A DNA stretch of 64,000 nucleotides from Paenibacillus sp. yr247 (lineage in GTDB: Bacteria > Bacillota > Bacilli > Paenibacillales > NBRC-103111), in NCBI RefSeq assembly GCF_900103825.1, contig NZ_FNIF01000010.1, forward strand, positions 62,001-126,000, written 5' to 3'. The first letter of the stretch is position 1, and the number at the start of each line of letters is the position of its first letter. The notes beneath the pieces were generated by a model. The model did no database searches. It saw nothing but the letters and a program-made list of their open reading frames with translations, and had not been told where the DNA came from. This document shows, piece after piece, positions 63,233-64,000 of this stretch. A program made the translations under genes and the position numbers.

Positions 63233-64000
63233 TATATTTCTCTCCCTCTAGCCTTGAATTCCATGCGTCTGCGGTGCAAAATTGGCTCGGTGTAACCGTT
63301 TGGTTGTTCATACCCTTTGAAAACCAGCTCACAGGCGGCTTGAAATGCCACAGAGTGATCAAAATCCTCAGCCATAGGGCGGTATGCGCGATCACTGGCA
63401 TTCTGCTCATCCACCACTTTAGCCAAACGCTTCATGGTCTTTAGTATCTGGTCTTCCGAGCAAATCCCATGGTGAAGCCAGTTTGCCATGTGTTGACTGG
63501 AAATGCGCAGTGTGGCGCGATCTTCCATCAATCCCACGTTGTTAATATCCGGCACTTTGGAGCACCCAATCCCCTGATCTATCCAACGAACCACATAGCC
63601 AAGTATACCTTGTGCATTGTTATCTAGTTCCTGCTGAATTTCCTCAGGGCTCCATTGCGGGTCTTTAACTACTGGAATTTCCAATATATCCTCTAGAAAA
63701 TCTCTACTAGTTTCTTTCAATTTGTTTTGAACTTCGTTTACATTAATTTGATGATAATGAAGTGAGTGCAATGTTGCCGCTGTGGGTGAAGGTACCCAAG
63801 CGGTATTACAGCCTGCTTCCAGATGCCCTACTTTCTGCTTCAACATTTCCTTCATCAGGTCAGGCATGGCCCACATGCCTTTACCGATCTGAGCTCGACC
63901 TTGCAAGCCACAAGCTAAACCTATGTTCACGTTCGATTGTTCATAGCCTTGCAACCAGCTTGATGACTTCATGTTATTCTTACGAATCATTGGTCCTGCT
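63229..64000 (-). CDS. glcB: Malate synthase G (3' end within window)
   Basis: About 257 C-terminal residues are present; the 5' part runs past the right edge. Matches to malate synthase G are [35 protein letters not shown]-like [38 protein letters not shown] and HGICSEDQI. The enzyme joins glyoxylate and acetyl-CoA to malate in the cytoplasm. Its stop overlaps the malic enzyme start (TTGA), so translation is coupled and the malate made can go to pyruvate. Confidence 0.93.
   Translation of the reverse strand, partial: AGPMIRKNNMKSSSWLQGYEQSNVNIGLACGLQGRAQIGKGMWAMPDLMKEMLKQKVGHLEAGCNTAWVPSPTAATLHSLHYHQINVNEVQNKLKETSRDFLEDILEIPVVKDPQWSPEEIQQELDNNAQGILGYVVRWIDQGIGCSKVPDINNVGLMEDRATLRISSQHMANWLHHGICSEDQILKTMKRLAKVVDEQNASDRAYRPMAEDFDHSVAFQAACELVFKGYEQPNGYTEPILHRRRMEFKARGREIY

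Overview
The window looks like chromosome of a Paenibacillus-type Firmicute (Bacillota). The supporting signs are strong GGAGG-type ribosome-binding sites, frequent TTG and GTG starts, YesM/YesN-type two-component pairs beside LplABC-type sugar ABC transporters, a CcpA-like cre box, an NrnB-type nanoRNase, and many sugar and peptide uptake genes. No tRNA, rRNA, CRISPR array, prophage or replication origin was seen. Base composition is uneven. Most of the window is AT-rich, but 6.2-8.0 kb (AraC fragment plus PhyH) and 38.2-43.4 kb (a giant glycosidase) are clearly GC-richer.

Layout. 1-3.5 kb: a xanthine-dehydrogenase-type molybdenum subunit running off the left edge, a broken aromatic-acid exporter gene and a FAD/Rieske fusion oxidoreductase. 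3.7-11.1 kb: an accessory patchwork of short, mostly minus-strand genes separated by related palindromic repeats, with chimeric and broken genes. 11.1-13.6 kb: MarR regulator divergent from a CBS-domain protein and an MFS exporter. 13.7-22.5 kb: a likely mannosylglycerate operon (RpiR regulator, PTS EIIABC, alpha-mannosidase, its own HPr and Enzyme I, glycerate kinase). 22.9-27.7 kb: nanoRNase, DMT exporter with a CsoR-type repressor, a hypothetical gene and an IS4-type remnant. 27.8-30.6 kb: symporter with a two-component system. 30.6-37.3 kb: dipeptide ABC transporter divergent from an M24 peptidase and a peptide-binding protein. 37.4-38.1 kb: insertion-sequence and kinase remnants. 38.2-43.4 kb: a secreted 1738-residue GH3-GH30 enzyme. 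43.7-45.8 kb: a second patchwork of broken, repeat-bounded genes plus an SGNH hydrolase. 45.9-49.9 kb: amino-acid permease, YitT protein, class V aminotransferase and a divergent Crp/Fnr regulator. 50.0-60.0 kb: IS6 remnant, then a sugar-acid-type cluster (enolase-superfamily enzyme, PhyH dioxygenase, decayed glycosidase, LplABC-like transporter, YesN/YesM). 60.2-64.0 kb: a C2/C3-acid cluster (glycerate kinase, YciI-like protein, malic enzyme, malate synthase G).

How genes may work together. The 13.7-22.5 kb operon has every step to import and phosphorylate mannosylglycerate, cleave it to mannose-6-phosphate and glycerate, and phosphorylate the glycerate. Malate synthase G and malic enzyme at the right edge form a glyoxylate-to-malate-to-pyruvate route next to a second glycerate kinase. 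This fits use of glyoxylate-yielding substrates, and the xanthine-dehydrogenase-like gene at the left edge hints at purine breakdown, though that link is only inference.

The most unusual signal is a dispersed family of roughly 50-110 bp palindromic repeats, about a dozen copies, all in one orientation. Their ends carry CGTTAG/CTAACG motifs and a TAACnnnnnnnGTTA-like core, and most copies lie just after the stop codon of a minus-strand gene. Units between them include at least two chimeric genes (Nudix-YdcF and APH-VOC) and a deleted sister of one of them. Together this resembles an integrase-less gene-cassette array, although mobile terminators remain an alternative.
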